A DNA stretch of 11,195 bases. Origin: Baffinella frigidus (Eukaryota; Cryptophyceae; Cryptomonadales; Baffinellaceae). Numbering within the stretch: position 1 is the first letter of the stretch; each line of letters begins with the position of its first letter. Under the pieces are notes generated by a model. It was given only the letters and a program-made list of their open reading frames with translations. It was not told the origin of the DNA and did not search any database. The position numbers were made by a program, and so were the translations under genes. Positions 10,599 through 11,195 of this stretch are shown here, piece by piece. The stretch covers positions 565,765-576,959 of the forward strand of contig MU646456.1 in NCBI GenBank assembly GCA_026770585.1. The letters are read 5' to 3'.

Positions 10599-10730
10599 GG
10601 GTTGAGGGTTGAGGGTAGAGGGTTGAGGGCTGAGGGTTGAGGGTTGAGGGTTGAGGATTGAGGATTGAGGGTTGAGGGTTGAGAGTTGAGGGTGCAGGAT
10701 TCAGGGTGCAGGGTGCAGGGTTCAAGGGCG
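10599..10730. repeat. TTGAGGG minisatellite (telomere-like, degenerate)
   Basis: About fifteen 7-bp units, mostly TTGAGGG with TAGAGGG, CTGAGGG and ATTGAGG variants, then GGGTGCAGGATTCAGGG. It resembles, but is not, the TTTAGGG telomere repeat, and is internal. It lies next to the exon G copy just as the shorter array lies next to exon G. Confidence 0.9.
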
Positions 10731-10759
10731 CCGTGCGACCCGCTGCTCACCGCCCCCCT

Positions 10760-11065
10760 CAGAACGCTCAACCGTGCACTGCGCCAGCCTCGCCTGCCAG
10801 ACACTCTCAGTAAGGTGCGATCCTCAGCATGCGCTCCCCAGCGTGCTGAGGATCGTGCGCTCTTCGGTGAGCGAGGGCAACCAGGCGAAATCAAGTGGAA
10901 CAGAGCTACACCTTCCACGAATCCGAGAAGCGTTCCACACGAGGCTATCCATGCGAACAGATTCATCAGTTAATTGTTGGATTATTGCGTGTCTGCTCCC
11001 AGCCGGGCCTCTGAGAACGCTCGGCCGTGCACCACACGTGCCTCCCAGACACGCCCAGCAAACGC
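10760..11065. repeat. Diverged direct repeat, ~250 bp apart
   Basis: CTCAGAACGCTCAACCGTGC ... CTGCCAGACACTC near 10760 and CTGAGAACGCTCGGCCGTGC ... CTCCCAGACACGC near 11010. Between them is a hairpin GCGATCCTCAGCATGCGCT/AGCGTGCTGAGGATCGTGC (10817-10858). From 11066 to the end I see only GT-rich sequence. Confidence 0.75.
10896..10980 (-). other. Weak exon candidate
   Basis: The minus strand reads IIQQLTDESVRMDSLVWNAS then RIRG before GGAAG|GTGTAG, with an upstream GGGAGCAG as possible acceptor near 10994. The composition looks protein-like, but there is no family match, no frame link to exon G that I can verify, and no repeat period to test it. Confidence 0.2.
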
Positions 11066-11195
11066 CAGACGCTCCCACTCCCAAACCCTCTCTGCCGGTA
11101 CGGTGCTGGCGAGTGGGGGCGCGTCCAGTGGGGAGGTGTGCCGGGTGGGGTGGGGGCGCACAGGGTGTGTGTGGGGGGTGCGCCGGGTGGTAGTG

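Noticed and set aside
10599-10730. A telomere
   Set aside because: The TTGAGGG array is internal, short and degenerate, and is duplicated together with an exon; at most an interstitial relic.
10774-11193. Plus-strand open frame to the window end
   Set aside because: GC-rich, contains a duplicated segment and a hairpin, no motif, no splice or start context.
1-11195. tRNA, rRNA, spliced-leader relic
   Set aside because: I looked for cloverleaf-type arms with a TTCGANTC-like box and for a dinoflagellate spliced-leader relic and found none that convinced me.

Overview
This is nuclear DNA from an intron-rich eukaryote, probably a protist. No long open reading frame survives in any frame, yet short minus-strand segments encode textbook MORN repeats, and each is bounded by a splice acceptor and donor. 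When the segments are joined, reading phase is conserved and the 23-residue MORN period is restored across most introns. Seven of the eight inferred acceptors read AG|G, and one inferred intron has a GC donor. Together with the intron density and the degenerate TTTAGGG-like repeats, this makes me lean towards a dinoflagellate or relative. That lineage call is weak (about 0.4); a stramenopile or haptophyte alga remains possible.

Layout, read along the minus strand from right to left. 10190-10278 is an exon-like segment (G) of unknown family, with partial copies at 10518-10590 and 9985-10034. 8680-8802 (E), 7327-7491 (D), 5643-5784 (C), 3939-4037 (C'), 2745-2805 (B) and 1180-1270 (A) are MORN or MORN-like exons. 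894-917 is a 24-nt micro-exon, and 658-757 is a possible last exon ending in TGA. The five introns between E and A are 1.1-1.6 kb each; the last two are 262 and 136 nt. The 5' end of the gene is not resolved. Nothing convincing is coded on the plus strand.

The introns are the striking part. They are packed with at least fifteen different fold-back elements (about 60-210 bp, mostly long inverted arms, no coding capacity), minisatellites of 27, 31 and 32 bp, dinucleotide and trinucleotide tracts, C or G runs of about 11, and several direct duplications of 60-300 bp. Five of the seven MORN exons from E to A, and segment G, have nearby 'ghost' copies of one of their own splice boundaries in the neighbouring intron. 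Two fold-back elements nearly coincide with GT-AG units (758-893 and 8045-8198), which is the arrangement expected of introners, i.e. transposons that become introns. A 51-bp exon tail lying between two AG|GT sites occurs three times (5168-5218, 5379-5429, 5643-5693), matching the model of intron gain by tandem duplication of an AGGT site. I read the window as a gene in active structural turnover of its introns. Transcript data would settle the exon model.
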